From Streptomyces sp. NBC_00513 (GTDB lineage Bacteria > Actinomycetota > Actinomycetes > Streptomycetales > Streptomycetaceae): a stretch of 64,000 bases of DNA. The stretch's first letter is position 1; every line of letters begins with the position of its first letter. A program made the translations under genes and the position numbers. The notes under the pieces are model-generated. The model saw only the letters and a list, made by a program, of their open reading frames with translations. It did not search any database and was not told the DNA's origin. Below, piece by piece: positions 27,229-38,181 of this stretch. The stretch covers positions 6,572,001 through 6,636,000 of the forward strand of contig NZ_CP107845.1 in the NCBI RefSeq assembly GCF_041431415.1, written 5' to 3'.

Positions 27229-27804
27229 GTGGCCCAGCGCACGGAACGCGCGGACGCCCTGCGCAACCGAGAAGCCGTCCTGGCGGCAGCGGACGCCCTC
27301 TTCGCCGCCAGCGGCAGCCCGCAGAGCGTGTCGATGGACGACATCGCCGCGGCCGCGGGCGTCGGCAAGGGCACCCTCTTCCGCCGCTTCGGCGACCGCG
27401 CGGGCCTGATCGGCGCGGTGATCGCCTCCCGCCTCGAACCCCTCCGGCGCGCCGTGCGGGAGGCGCAGGGCGCGCCGGGGTCCTCACCGCGACAGCGGGT
27501 GGCGGACCTTCTCGACGCCTCGCTGCGCTTCAAGATCGAGAACCGGAACCTGATGACGGCCGCGGAGGACGCCGGGCTCAGCAGCCCCTACCAGGCCGAG
27601 CACTACGGCTGGTGGCACGAGGTCCTTCGCACGGCGCTCGATGAGGTGCCCGGCGTCGACGACGCGGATTTCACCGCCCACGCACTGCTGGCCGCCATCC
27701 GCGCCGACCTCGTGGCCCACCTGATCGACGAACGGGGGGTGGACGCGGAGGGTCTGCGGTCCTCGCTCGCGGGATACATCGACAAGGTTCTCGGAGCCGG
27801 CTGA
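27229..27804 (+). CDS. TetR-family repressor
   Basis: 191 residues from GTG 27229 with AAGGAGGA upstream. The HTH is clear (ADALFAASGSPQSVSMDDIA, then AAAGVGKGTLFRRFGDRAGL); the C-terminal helices form the ligand domain, of the type following LRFKIENRNLMTAAED. It lies 149 bp behind the NmrA gene in the same direction and is the best candidate to bind the inverted-repeat operator at 25742-25797. The inducer is unknown. Confidence 0.9.
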   Translation: MAQRTERADALRNREAVLAAADALFAASGSPQSVSMDDIAAAAGVGKGTLFRRFGDRAGLIGAVIASRLEPLRRAVREAQGAPGSSPRQRVADLLDASLRFKIENRNLMTAAEDAGLSSPYQAEHYGWWHEVLRTALDEVPGVDDADFTAHALLAAIRADLVAHLIDERGVDAEGLRSSLAGYIDKVLGAG

Positions 27805-27859
27805 GCCCGCCCGACCGAGGTCGGACGACTCCCGCACCCCGGACGCCGCACCACCCTCG

Positions 27860-27885
27860 GACGCCTCGACGCGTGTCGAGGCGTC
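27860..27885 (+). terminator. Hairpin after TetR gene
   Basis: A perfect 11-bp stem GACGCCTCGAC / GTCGAGGCGTC with a GCGT loop lies 55 bases after the stop. Confidence 0.75.
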
Positions 27886-28499
27886 GGCGCTCGTCGTGTC
27901 GAAGCGTCGCCACCCCTGCCCGGATCCGCGTACCGGGCGGGTACGCGCAGGAGCGCCGCGCCGGCCGCGCGAACCCGGCCCACCGCAGTGCGTCCGCTGT
28001 ACACCGCGGTGCACCCCCGCGCCCGAGTCCGTCCTGCGCCGGGCCGGTACGCCATCGGGCACCGGCTCGGGGCCGGCGCGGAGGGGCCCGGTTCCTCCCG
28101 TACGCACACCAGGTGTGACGGCCCCGTCACCCCACGCGCCTTACGGAAACCTGCACATCGTGTCCGCGACTGCGACAACTCACCTCCCTCACCGGCGATA
28201 TGACCGGAATGTTCCGTCCGGTTGTGGCGGTTTCGAGTCAGTTGGTTCCGTGTAAGGAAGGGAGGCTCCACATCTGTTACTCGATCTTGTGGAGAAGCCG
28301 TCACCATTCGGTGAATCAAGCTGCACTTCAGTCGTCGGGGACGCCCGTCCAGCCGTGATGGGGCGTCAACGGGATTGGTCCGCCGGCCCGTTCGCGTGCT
28401 TACATCTTGCGCATTGCGGCAGTCGAAATGGGTGGCCCGTTTTCGGGCCGCCCCGCCGCCGCATGAATGAATTCCTCCCCCCAATGAAAGGTGCGCGTC
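27886..28499. other. 614-bp upstream region of the peptide export cluster
   Basis: No convincing gene is seen. From about 28140 the base composition falls and repeated TTCCG elements appear, so this likely holds the promoter of the peptide cluster; no clear -35/-10 pair can be named. One open frame here (28289-28507) has no protein-like character. Confidence 0.45.
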
Positions 28500-28730
28500 A
28501 TGCGTAACGACATCGAGACCCGCGAGATCGCCGACACCGAGCTGGACGCCGTCTCCGGTGGCATCATCGGCGTGTCCGGTGGCCTCGTGGGCGCCGTGAC
28601 CAGCGATGTCAGCAACGTCCTGGGCTCCCTGAACACCGTCCAGGCCGCCACGGGCATCGTGTCGCAGGTTCCCGGCGTCGTCACGGGCGTCACCGGCGTT
28701 TCGGTGAACACCGGTATCGCCGGTCTCTGA
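28500..28730 (+). CDS. Double-glycine leader peptide, Cys-free bacteriocin-like precursor
   Basis: 76 residues from ATG 28500 with GAAAGG upstream. The leader MRNDIETREIADTELDAVSG ends in the canonical ELDAVSGG site for a C39 peptidase, leaving a 55-residue core from IIGVSGGLVGAVTSDVSNVL to VSVNTGIAGL. The core is rich in Gly, Val, Ser and Thr, has no Cys, Lys, Arg, His or aromatic residue, and repeats VTGVTGVSV-type motifs. Without Cys it cannot be a lanthipeptide. It is followed by HlyD, a C39-peptidase ABC transporter and a second ABC transporter, so it is the obvious cargo. No modifying enzyme is nearby; an unmodified hydrophobic bacteriocin or self-assembling surface peptide is plausible. 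Confidence 0.85.
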   Translation: MRNDIETREIADTELDAVSGGIIGVSGGLVGAVTSDVSNVLGSLNTVQAATGIVSQVPGVVTGVTGVSVNTGIAGL

Positions 28731-28745
28731 TCGGGATATCCCCAT

Positions 28746-28779
28746 GAACCCCGGAGCGTCCCCCACGGCTCCGGGGTTC
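28746..28779 (+). terminator. Hairpin between precursor and HlyD genes
   Basis: A perfect 12-bp stem GAACCCCGGAGC / GCTCCGGGGTTC with a 10-base loop starts 16 bases after the precursor stop. It is a partial terminator likely to raise precursor over transporter mRNA. Confidence 0.75.
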
Positions 28780-28795
28780 CTGGCTGCCCGCAGGT

Positions 28796-28846
28796 CCGTG
28801 CGAGACCGCATGTCCGTGCAAGTCCGTATGCCCGTGCAAGTCCGTA
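28796..28846 (+). repeat. Three 18-bp-period direct repeats
   Basis: CCGTGCAAGTCCGTA occurs at 28814-28828 and 28832-28846, with a diverged copy CCGTGCGAGACCGCA at 28796-28810. All are spaced by 18 bp, between the hairpin and the HlyD start. It could be a second promoter or regulator site, or slippage DNA. Confidence 0.7.
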
Positions 28847-28892
28847 CGACCGATACGCCCGGCCGATACGAATGCAGTCGAAGGAATAGTCC

Positions 28893-29699
28893 GTGCAGTT
28901 TCGCCAAAAGGCTCTTTCCAAGCTGCAATCGCCCGAAGAACTCGACTTGCCCGTACGCTTCGCGCGCCCGCAGGGCCGGCTCGTCCTGGTCGTCACGGTC
29001 ATCGTCATGGCCGCCGCGAGTTTCTGGGCCTTCACCGGCACCGTGTCCTCCAAGCTGAGCGCGCCCGGCATCCTCACCCACGCCGAAGGCAGCTACGTAC
29101 TGCAGACCCCGGTCGCGGGACAGGTCACCGCGGTCCTCGCCGAGGAGGGCCGGCTGCTGACCGCCGGCGCGCCCCTGCTCAACGTCCGTACGGCGCAAGG
29201 GGACCGCCCCGTGCGCGTGGTGACCGGCGGCCGGCTGGCGACACTCGTGGCCAAGGTGGGCTCGGTCGTCTCCACCGGTGCGGACGTGGCGACCGTGGAA
29301 CGCGTGAAGGACCCGCAGGACCCGCTGGTGGCCGTGCTGTACGTGCCCGGCGCCGGCGCCTCGACGATCCCGGTCGGCGCGACCGTGGACCTGACCGTCC
29401 AGTCCGTCCCGAAGGAGCGGTTCGGCACGCTGCGCGGCCGCGTCAAGGCGGTCGGCCGCACGCCGCAGACCACGGCGCAGATCGGCGGCTTCCTGGGCGA
29501 CGGCGGGCTGGCCGAACAGTTCACCCGCGACGGCAACCCGGTCGCGGTACTCGTACAACTGGACCCCTCCACCTCGACCGGGACCGGCTACCGCTGGTCC
29601 TCCGGCGACGGCCCCCCGGACGAGGTCCCGTCGAGGACACCGGTCAGCGGCGCCGTCCACCTCGCCGTGCAACGCCCCGTCGACTGGCTGCTGCCGTGA
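28893..29699 (+). CDS. HlyD-type membrane fusion protein of NHLM export system
   Basis: 268 residues from GTG 28893 (AAGGAA upstream). A cytoplasmic start FRQKALSKLQSPEELDLPVR, one membrane helix (LVLVVTVIVMAAASFWAF), then a barrel-sandwich/biotinyl-lipoyl-like domain (GSYVLQTPVAGQVTAVLAEEG) and a beta-barrel region (VAVLYVPGAGASTIPVGATV). It matches the HlyD component of NHLM (nitrile hydratase leader microcin) export clusters. Predicted to bridge the ABC transporter and the outside. It has no long coiled coil, as expected without an outer membrane. Overlaps the next gene by GTGA. Confidence 0.88.
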   Translation: MQFRQKALSKLQSPEELDLPVRFARPQGRLVLVVTVIVMAAASFWAFTGTVSSKLSAPGILTHAEGSYVLQTPVAGQVTAVLAEEGRLLTAGAPLLNVRTAQGDRPVRVVTGGRLATLVAKVGSVVSTGADVATVERVKDPQDPLVAVLYVPGAGASTIPVGATVDLTVQSVPKERFGTLRGRVKAVGRTPQTTAQIGGFLGDGGLAEQFTRDGNPVAVLVQLDPSTSTGTGYRWSSGDGPPDEVPSRTPVSGAVHLAVQRPVDWLLP

Positions 29700-31966
29700 C
29701 CGCGCCCCGGACCGGCACACCGCCGCGACTCCCTTCGTCCGGACACCGACGGCACCGCCCCGAGTCCAAGGGCGGCACCCGCCGCAAACCCGCACCCGCC
29801 CCCAAGGGCAGGACACCCCGCCCGGTACGCACCCCCACCGTGCTGCAGATGGAGGCGGTGGAGTGCGGCGCCGCCGCGCTGGCCATGGTGCTCGGGCACC
29901 ACGGCCGTTTCGTCCCCCTGGAGGAACTGCGCATCGCGTGCGGCGTCTCCCGCGACGGCTCCCGCGCCGGCAACCTCCTCAAGGCCGCACGCGGTTACGG
30001 GCTGACGGCCAAGGGCATGCAGATGGGCCTGGCCGCGCTCGCCGAGGTGAGCGGCCCGGCCATCCTCTTCTGGGAGTTCAACCACTACGTCGTCTACGAC
30101 GGCATGAGCCGCCGGCTCGGCCGCAAGGGCGTGTACGTCAACGACCCGGGCAAGGGACGCCGGTTCGTCCCCCTGGACGAGTTCGACACCAGCTTCACCG
30201 GCGTCGTGCTCACCTTCGAACCCGGCGACGGCTTCCGCCGCGGCGGCCGCAAGCCGGGAGTCCTGGGCGCCATGCCGGCCCGCCTGCGGGGCACTTCGGG
30301 AACCATGGCCGCCGCCGTGCTCTCCAGCCTCCTCCTGGTGGCCGTCGGTGCCTCGGTGCCGGCGCTGAGCCGCACGTACATCGACATGTTCCTGATCGGG
30401 GAGCAGACCTCCCTGCTGGGAGTGCTGTTCGCCTCGATGGCGGTCGCCCTCGTACTCACCGCGACACTCACCGCGCTGCAACAGGCCAATCTGCTGCGCG
30501 GGCGCATCATCTCCTCCACCCTGGGCGGTGCCCGCTTCTTCCGGCACCTCCTGAGGCTTCCGGTCACCTTCTACTCCCAGCGCAACCCGGCGGACCTGGT
30601 CCAGCGCCTGCAATCCAACGACACGGTCGCCGAGACCCTCGCCAGGGACCTGGCCGCCGCGGGCGTGGACGCCGTGGTGGTCGTGATCTACGCGGTGCTG
30701 CTGTGGACGTACGATCCGCAGCTCACCCTCGTCGGCGTGGCCGTGGCGCTGCTCAACGTGGTGGCCCTGCGGATCGTGATCCGGCTGAGGGCCACCGACA
30801 CCCAGAAGCTGCGCGCGGAGAGCGCCCGGCTGACCAACACCTCGTACAGCGGTCTCCAACTCATCGAGACCATGAAGGCCACGGGCGGCGAGAACGGCTT
30901 CTTCCGGCGCTGGGCCGGACAGCACGCCGTCACCCTCGACGTGCAGCAGCGGCTCGGCGTGCCCAGCGCGTGGCTCGCGATCGTCGCCCCCACGCTGGCC
31001 GCGTTCAACAGCGCGCTGATCCTGATGATCGGCGGCCTGCGGGCGGTGGAGGGGCATCTCACCGTGGGTCTCCTCGTCGCCTTCCAGGCCCTGGTGACCA
31101 GCTTCACCGCGCCGATCTCCCGGCTGGGCGGCGTCGCGGGAAGGATCCAGGACTTCGCGGCCGACGTCGCCCGTCTCAAGGACGTCGAGAACTTTCCCGT
31201 CGACCCGGTCCACTCGCGGCGCGAGCCCGCCGCCGGCACCCGACGCCTCAAGGGCCACGTGGAGCTGGAGCACGTCACCTTCGGCTACAGCCCACTGGAC
31301 GCCCCGCTGCTCACGGACTTCTCGCTCTCCGTCGGCCCCGGGCAACAGGTCGCGCTCGTCGGCGGATCCGGCAGCGGCAAGTCCACCGTCTCCCGGCTGC
31401 TCTCCGGCCTCCACACCCCCTGGGAGGGGGCCATCCGCATCGACGGCATGCGGCTGGAGGACATTCCGCGCGGCGCGCTGGCCGCCTCCGTCTCCTTCGT
31501 CGACCAGGACGTCTTCCTCTTCGAGGGCACCGTCCGCGACAACGTCACGCTGTGGGACCCCTCCATCCCGGACGAGGCCGTCGTCGCGGCCCTTCAGGAC
31601 GCCGCCGTGCACGACGTGGTCGCCCGCCGCCCCGGCGGCATCCACAGCCGCGTCGAGCAGGACGGTCGCAACTTCTCCGGCGGTCAGCGGCAGCGCCTGG
31701 AGATCGCCCGGGCGCTGGTGCGCCGCCCCAGCGTGATGGTGCTCGACGAGGTGACCAGCGCCCTGGACGCGGTGACCGAGCAGGTCATCATCGACAACCT
31801 GCGCCGACGCGGCTGCGCCTGTGTGGTCATCGCCCACCGGCTGAGCACGGTCCGCGACAGCGACGAGATCGTCGTGCTCGACCGGGGCGCGATCGTGGAA
31901 CGCGGCCGGCACGAGCACCTGGTCGCCGCGCGGGGCCCGTACGCCGAACTGGTCAAGGAGCACTGA
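29696..31966 (+). CDS. Peptidase-containing ABC transporter (C39 PCAT, NHLM type 1)
   Basis: 756 residues from GTG 29696. The N-terminal C39 peptidase has Cys57 in QMEAVECGAAALAMVLG, His130 in EFNHYVVYDG and Asp150 in YVNDPGKG, an intact catalytic set for cutting after GG. Then come about six membrane helices (~210-470) and an ATPase with GGSGSGKST, NFSGGQRQRLEIARALVRRP and VLDEVTSALDAV. It should cleave the SGG leader of the 76-aa peptide while exporting the core. Closest family known to me is the NHLM peptidase/permease/ATP-binding transporter. Confidence 0.93.
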   Translation: MTAPRTGTPPRLPSSGHRRHRPESKGGTRRKPAPAPKGRTPRPVRTPTVLQMEAVECGAAALAMVLGHHGRFVPLEELRIACGVSRDGSRAGNLLKAARGYGLTAKGMQMGLAALAEVSGPAILFWEFNHYVVYDGMSRRLGRKGVYVNDPGKGRRFVPLDEFDTSFTGVVLTFEPGDGFRRGGRKPGVLGAMPARLRGTSGTMAAAVLSSLLLVAVGASVPALSRTYIDMFLIGEQTSLLGVLFASMAVALVLTATLTALQQANLLRGRIISSTLGGARFFRHLLRLPVTFYSQRNPADLVQRLQSNDTVAETLARDLAAAGVDAVVVVIYAVLLWTYDPQLTLVGVAVALLNVVALRIVIRLRATDTQKLRAESARLTNTSYSGLQLIETMKATGGENGFFRRWAGQHAVTLDVQQRLGVPSAWLAIVAPTLAAFNSALILMIGGLRAVEGHLTVGLLVAFQALVTSFTAPISRLGGVAGRIQDFAADVARLKDVENFPVDPVHSRREPAAGTRRLKGHVELEHVTFGYSPLDAPLLTDFSLSVGPGQQVALVGGSGSGKSTVSRLLSGLHTPWEGAIRIDGMRLEDIPRGALAASVSFVDQDVFLFEGTVRDNVTLWDPSIPDEAVVAALQDAAVHDVVARRPGGIHSRVEQDGRNFSGGQRQRLEIARALVRRPSVMVLDEVTSALDAVTEQVIIDNLRRRGCACVVIAHRLSTVRDSDEIVVLDRGAIVERGRHEHLVAARGPYAELVKEH

Positions 31967-31967
31967 G

Positions 31968-34880
31968 GTGACGCACGCCCACCACACCACCGCCACGGAC
32001 GCCGCCACGACCCCCGTCACCGCCGATCGACCGGGCGGGCCCCCGGACCCGGTCGTCGCGGCACTGGGCGCCCTGGGCTCGGCGGTCGACTGCACGGGCC
32101 TGCGCAGCCTGTCCCTGGAGGGCCCGCTCGTCCTGTGGCTGGTCGTGCGGGGCGCGTTGGACCTGTTCGCCGTCGACGCCTCGCAGGCCGGACACTGGCA
32201 CTTCCTGGGCCGGCTGGAGCCGGGCACGCTGCTGCTGGGCCCGGCCGAGGGCCCCGACCACACCCTGGTCGGCCGGCCCCTGCAAGGGTGTCGGCTGCGC
32301 CGCATCGAGCTGCGGGAGCTGTACCGACCCGAGTACGGCGACCAGTTCCCGGGGGCGGGGTTCCACGGCGGACCGTGGCACGCCGATCAAGGGCAGTACG
32401 GCATGCCCGCCGCAGGGCGACCGAGCCCCCTGGAAGACGCCTTCGCGCGCGGCATCGGCCGCGGCCTGCGCGTGCTCTACCAGCCGCCGTTGGACGGCGG
32501 CGTCCCCGCCGAACACGGCGGGGCCGACGACGACATCCTCTGGATGCAGATCGCCCCGGGCAGCGTCCAGTACGGGGCCGTGTACGAGACGGAGGCGGTG
32601 GGCACCCTCCTCGTCGACGCGGCGATGTGGCAGGGCATGGTCGACCAGCAGCACCGGCTGCTGTACGCCCTGGACGACCGGCTCGAAGAGCTGGAGCGCG
32701 CGCACGAGGACCGTACGGCGGCCGGAATCGAGGCGGGCCGGGCAGCCCGTACCCACGCGGACCGGACCCTGCTGGCGTCCATCGTCCGCTCCGGCCGGGA
32801 TTCCCACCGGAGCGCGGGCGTCGACGCCACGTTCGCCGTGTGCGGGCTGGTCGCCGACGCGGCCCGCATCACCCTCTCCGAACCGGGCGAGGCCGCCGGC
32901 ACCGCCGGGCAGGTGGATCCCGTCGAGAGCATCGCGCTCGCCTCCCGGATCCGTACCCGTGTGGTCCGGCTCGGCGGGCGCTGGTGGCGGGAGAACACCG
33001 GGCCGCTGGTGGGCCGGCGGGAGAAGGACGGAACGCCGGTCGCCCTGCTGTGGCGGCGCGGCGGCTACGAGGCCGTCGACCCCGCCACCGGTACGCGCGA
33101 GCGCGTCGGCAGGACGAACGAGGCCGTCTTCGAGCCGCGCGCCGTCATGCTGTACCGCCCGCTGCCCGACGGGCGGGTGGGCCTGCCGGCACTGCTCCGG
33201 TTCAGCGTGCGCGGCACCCTCCCGGAGCTGCGCAGCCTGATGCTGGGCGGGCTGGTCGCGGTGGCCCTGGGCGCACTGGTGCCGATCGCCACCGGCCGGG
33301 TCCTCGGCCGCTACGTCCCACAGGGCGAGAACGGCCTCATCGTGCAGACGGGGCTGGCGCTGATCGCGACCGGCATCGTCTCGGCCGCCTTCATGCTGCT
33401 GCAGAACACCTCCCTCCTGCGCATGGAGGGCCGCGTCGAGGCCACCTTGCAGCCGGCGGTGTGGGACCGGCTGCTGCGACTGCCGACGAAGTTCTTCGCC
33501 GGCCGCTCCACGGGCGAACTCGCCGGAGCGGCGATGGGCATCAGCGCCATCCGCCGCGTGCTGTCCGGCATCGGGCCGGTCTGTGTACAGGCGGGCGCCG
33601 TCGGCGCGATGAACCTCGTCCTGCTGCTCGTCTACAGCGTGCCGCTGGCGATGGTGGCGCTCGCCATGCTGGTCGTCGTCGCGGTGGTCTTCCTGGGCCT
33701 GGGGCTGTGGCAGTTGCGCTACCAGCGCCGGCTGATCGCCCTCGGATACCGGCTCAACAACCAGGCCTTCCAGACCCTGCGCGGCCTGCCCAAGCTCCGC
33801 GTCGCCGCGGCCGAGAGCTTCGCGTACGCCGCCTGGGCGCGGGAGTTCGCCCGAACCCGCGACCTCCAGCAGCGCATCGGCCGGATACAGAACGTCATCA
33901 CGGTCCTGGGCGCCGTCTACCTGCCGCTGTGCACGCTGGTGATGTTCATGTTGCTGGCCGGACCGGCCCGCGGTGCCATGTCGGCCGGCGAGTTCCTCAC
34001 CTTCAGCACCGCGCTGACGATGCTGCTGTCCTCGGTGACGCAGCTGACCGGTGCGCTCATCTCGGCCGCTGCCGTGCTGCCGATGTTCGAGCAGGTCAAG
34101 CCGCTCCTGCGGGAGACCCCCGAGGCGGTCCGATCCAGTACCCGACCGGGTGAGCTGACCGGCGCCATCGAGGCCAAGGACCTGTCGTACCGCTACGCCG
34201 ACGACGGCCCGCTCGTCCTGGAGAACGTCAACTTCAGCATCGGACAGGGAGAGTTCGTCGCGATCGTCGGAGCCAGCGGCTGCGGAAAGTCGACACTGCT
34301 GCGGCTGCTCATCGGCTTCGACAAACCCGACTCCGGCAGCGTCATGTACGACGGCCAGGACCTGGCGGCGCTCGACCAGGCGGCCGTACGCCGACAGTGC
34401 GGCGTCGTGTTGCAGAACGCCCAGCCCTTCACCGGGTCGATCCTCGACTGCATCCGCGGCGCCGGGACGTTCTCCCTCGAAGAGGCGTGGGAGGCCGCCG
34501 CCATGGCGGGCCTGGCCGAGGACGTCAAGGCCATGCCGATGGGCATGCACACCATGCTGTCCGACGGTGGCGGCACCGTCTCGGGAGGCCAGCGCCAACG
34601 ACTGATGATCGCCCAGGCCCTCATCCGCAAGCCGCGCGTCCTGTTCTTCGACGAGGCCACCAGCGCGCTGGACAACGAGGCCCAGCGCGTGGTCGTCGAG
34701 TCCACCCGCGCCCTGCGCGCCACCCGCGTCGTGATCGCCCACCGACTCTCCACGATCATGGGAGCCGACCGGGTGATCGCCATGGCGGACGGCCGCATCG
34801 TCCAGCAGGGCCCGCCCGCCGAACTGCTCGCCGACACGACCGGCCTCTTCCACGACCTGGTCCGCCGCCAGCTGCGATGA
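31968..34880 (+). CDS. Second ABC transporter of NHLM system (no peptidase)
   Basis: 970 residues from GTG 31968. The ~420-residue N-terminal part is a cytoplasmic module of the NHLM second transporter, with a helical stretch (LYALDDRLEELERAHEDRTA) and a region like a degenerate C39 or cyclic-nucleotide-like domain. Then about six membrane helices (residues ~425-710) and an ATPase with GASGCGKST, VSGGQRQRLMIAQALIRKP and FFDEATSALDNE. It is adjacent to the PCAT with a 1-base gap. The precise role of the second transporter is not established; it may form a heteromeric exporter. The next gene is convergent, 9 bases away. Confidence 0.9.
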   Translation: MTHAHHTTATDAATTPVTADRPGGPPDPVVAALGALGSAVDCTGLRSLSLEGPLVLWLVVRGALDLFAVDASQAGHWHFLGRLEPGTLLLGPAEGPDHTLVGRPLQGCRLRRIELRELYRPEYGDQFPGAGFHGGPWHADQGQYGMPAAGRPSPLEDAFARGIGRGLRVLYQPPLDGGVPAEHGGADDDILWMQIAPGSVQYGAVYETEAVGTLLVDAAMWQGMVDQQHRLLYALDDRLEELERAHEDRTAAGIEAGRAARTHADRTLLASIVRSGRDSHRSAGVDATFAVCGLVADAARITLSEPGEAAGTAGQVDPVESIALASRIRTRVVRLGGRWWRENTGPLVGRREKDGTPVALLWRRGGYEAVDPATGTRERVGRTNEAVFEPRAVMLYRPLPDGRVGLPALLRFSVRGTLPELRSLMLGGLVAVALGALVPIATGRVLGRYVPQGENGLIVQTGLALIATGIVSAAFMLLQNTSLLRMEGRVEATLQPAVWDRLLRLPTKFFAGRSTGELAGAAMGISAIRRVLSGIGPVCVQAGAVGAMNLVLLLVYSVPLAMVALAMLVVVAVVFLGLGLWQLRYQRRLIALGYRLNNQAFQTLRGLPKLRVAAAESFAYAAWAREFARTRDLQQRIGRIQNVITVLGAVYLPLCTLVMFMLLAGPARGAMSAGEFLTFSTALTMLLSSVTQLTGALISAAAVLPMFEQVKPLLRETPEAVRSSTRPGELTGAIEAKDLSYRYADDGPLVLENVNFSIGQGEFVAIVGASGCGKSTLLRLLIGFDKPDSGSVMYDGQDLAALDQAAVRRQCGVVLQNAQPFTGSILDCIRGAGTFSLEEAWEAAAMAGLAEDVKAMPMGMHTMLSDGGGTVSGGQRQRLMIAQALIRKPRVLFFDEATSALDNEAQRVVVESTRALRATRVVIAHRLSTIMGADRVIAMADGRIVQQGPPAELLADTTGLFHDLVRRQLR

Positions 34881-34889
34881 CGGGCCCCC

Positions 34890-35781
34890 TCAGGCGCTGC
34901 CGGCGATCACGTACGGCGCCGCCTGCCCGCGGTCCTGATCACGGCCCTGTTCCCGGGTTTGCCCGCGGTCCCGTTCGCGGTCCTGTTCGAAGGCACGGAG
35001 CAGGTCCGCCGCGACGCTCACCGCGATCGTCGCGGGCTCCTTGCCGGTGATCCCGGTGATCCCGATCGGGGTCTTGATCCGGTCGATGCCGGCGGCTTCG
35101 TGGCCGCCCTCGTCGGCCAGGCGCTGCCGGAACCGCGCCCATTTGGCGGACGAGCCGATCAGGCCGATCGAGCCGAGACCCCCGGTGCGCAGGGCGGCGT
35201 CGCACAGCGCGGCGTCCTCGGCGTGATCGTGGGTCATGATCAGGACGTGGGTGCCGGCCGGCAGCTCCGCGAGCACCTCCTCCGGAAGGAGCGGTGCGTG
35301 ACGCACGTGGATCCGCGCCATCGCGTCCGCGAGCACGCCGAGCCGTTCGTCGGTGAGCATGTCGGGCCGGGTGTCGATCAGGTACAGATCGAGGTTCTGG
35401 CGGGCCAGGATGCGGGCCAGCTCCAGGCCGACGTGCCCGACACCGAAGACCGCCACCGCCTGGACCACCGGCAGTGGTTCGAGCAGTACGGTGACGGCTC
35501 CGCCGCAGCACTGCACGCCGTGCGGGCCGGTGACCTTGTCGTTCAGCGCGAATTCCATCAGCTCGGGCTCGGGATCGGCCGTGCCGTTCAGCTCGCGCGC
35601 CCGGTCGATGGCGACGGCCTCGATGTTGCCGCCCCCGATCGAACCCCACGTCTCGGTCCGGCCCACGACGAGTTTGGCGCCGGCCCGGCGGGGCGCGTGG
35701 CCGCGCACGGTCGCGACGGTCACGAGCACGCCGGGTTCCCGGCGTGCCCGCAACCGTGCGACCGCGGCCACCCAGCTCATG

Positions 35782-35789
<8 letters not shown>
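34890..35789 (-). CDS. xdhC: XdhC-type molybdenum cofactor insertion factor
   Basis: 299 residues from ATG 35789. It has the typical N-terminus (REPGVLVTVATVRGHAPRRA), a CC motif in GPHGVQCCGGAVTVLLEPLP and the Rossmann segment AVFGVGHVGLELARILARQ, and a C-terminal LIGSSAKWARFRQRLADEG. XdhC binds and sulphurates the molybdenum cofactor and delivers it to xanthine dehydrogenase. Overlaps the end of the large-subunit gene by 8 bases. The last ~40 residues (EQDRERDRGQTREQGRDQDR) form an unusual charged repeat. Confidence 0.92.

Positions 35790-38177
<2,388 letters not shown>

Positions 38178-38181
<4 letters not shown>

Noticed and set aside
28289..28507. 72-codon frame before the GG peptide
   Set aside because: No conserved pattern, rare-residue rich, and overlaps the ribosome site of the real precursor.
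28500..28730. Lanthipeptide precursor
   Set aside because: The core has no Cys and no lanthionine synthetase gene is nearby.
31953..34853. 966-codon minus-strand frame opposite the second ABC transporter
   Set aside because: The plus strand has a complete ABC transporter with all ATPase motifs; the reverse frame has no domain.
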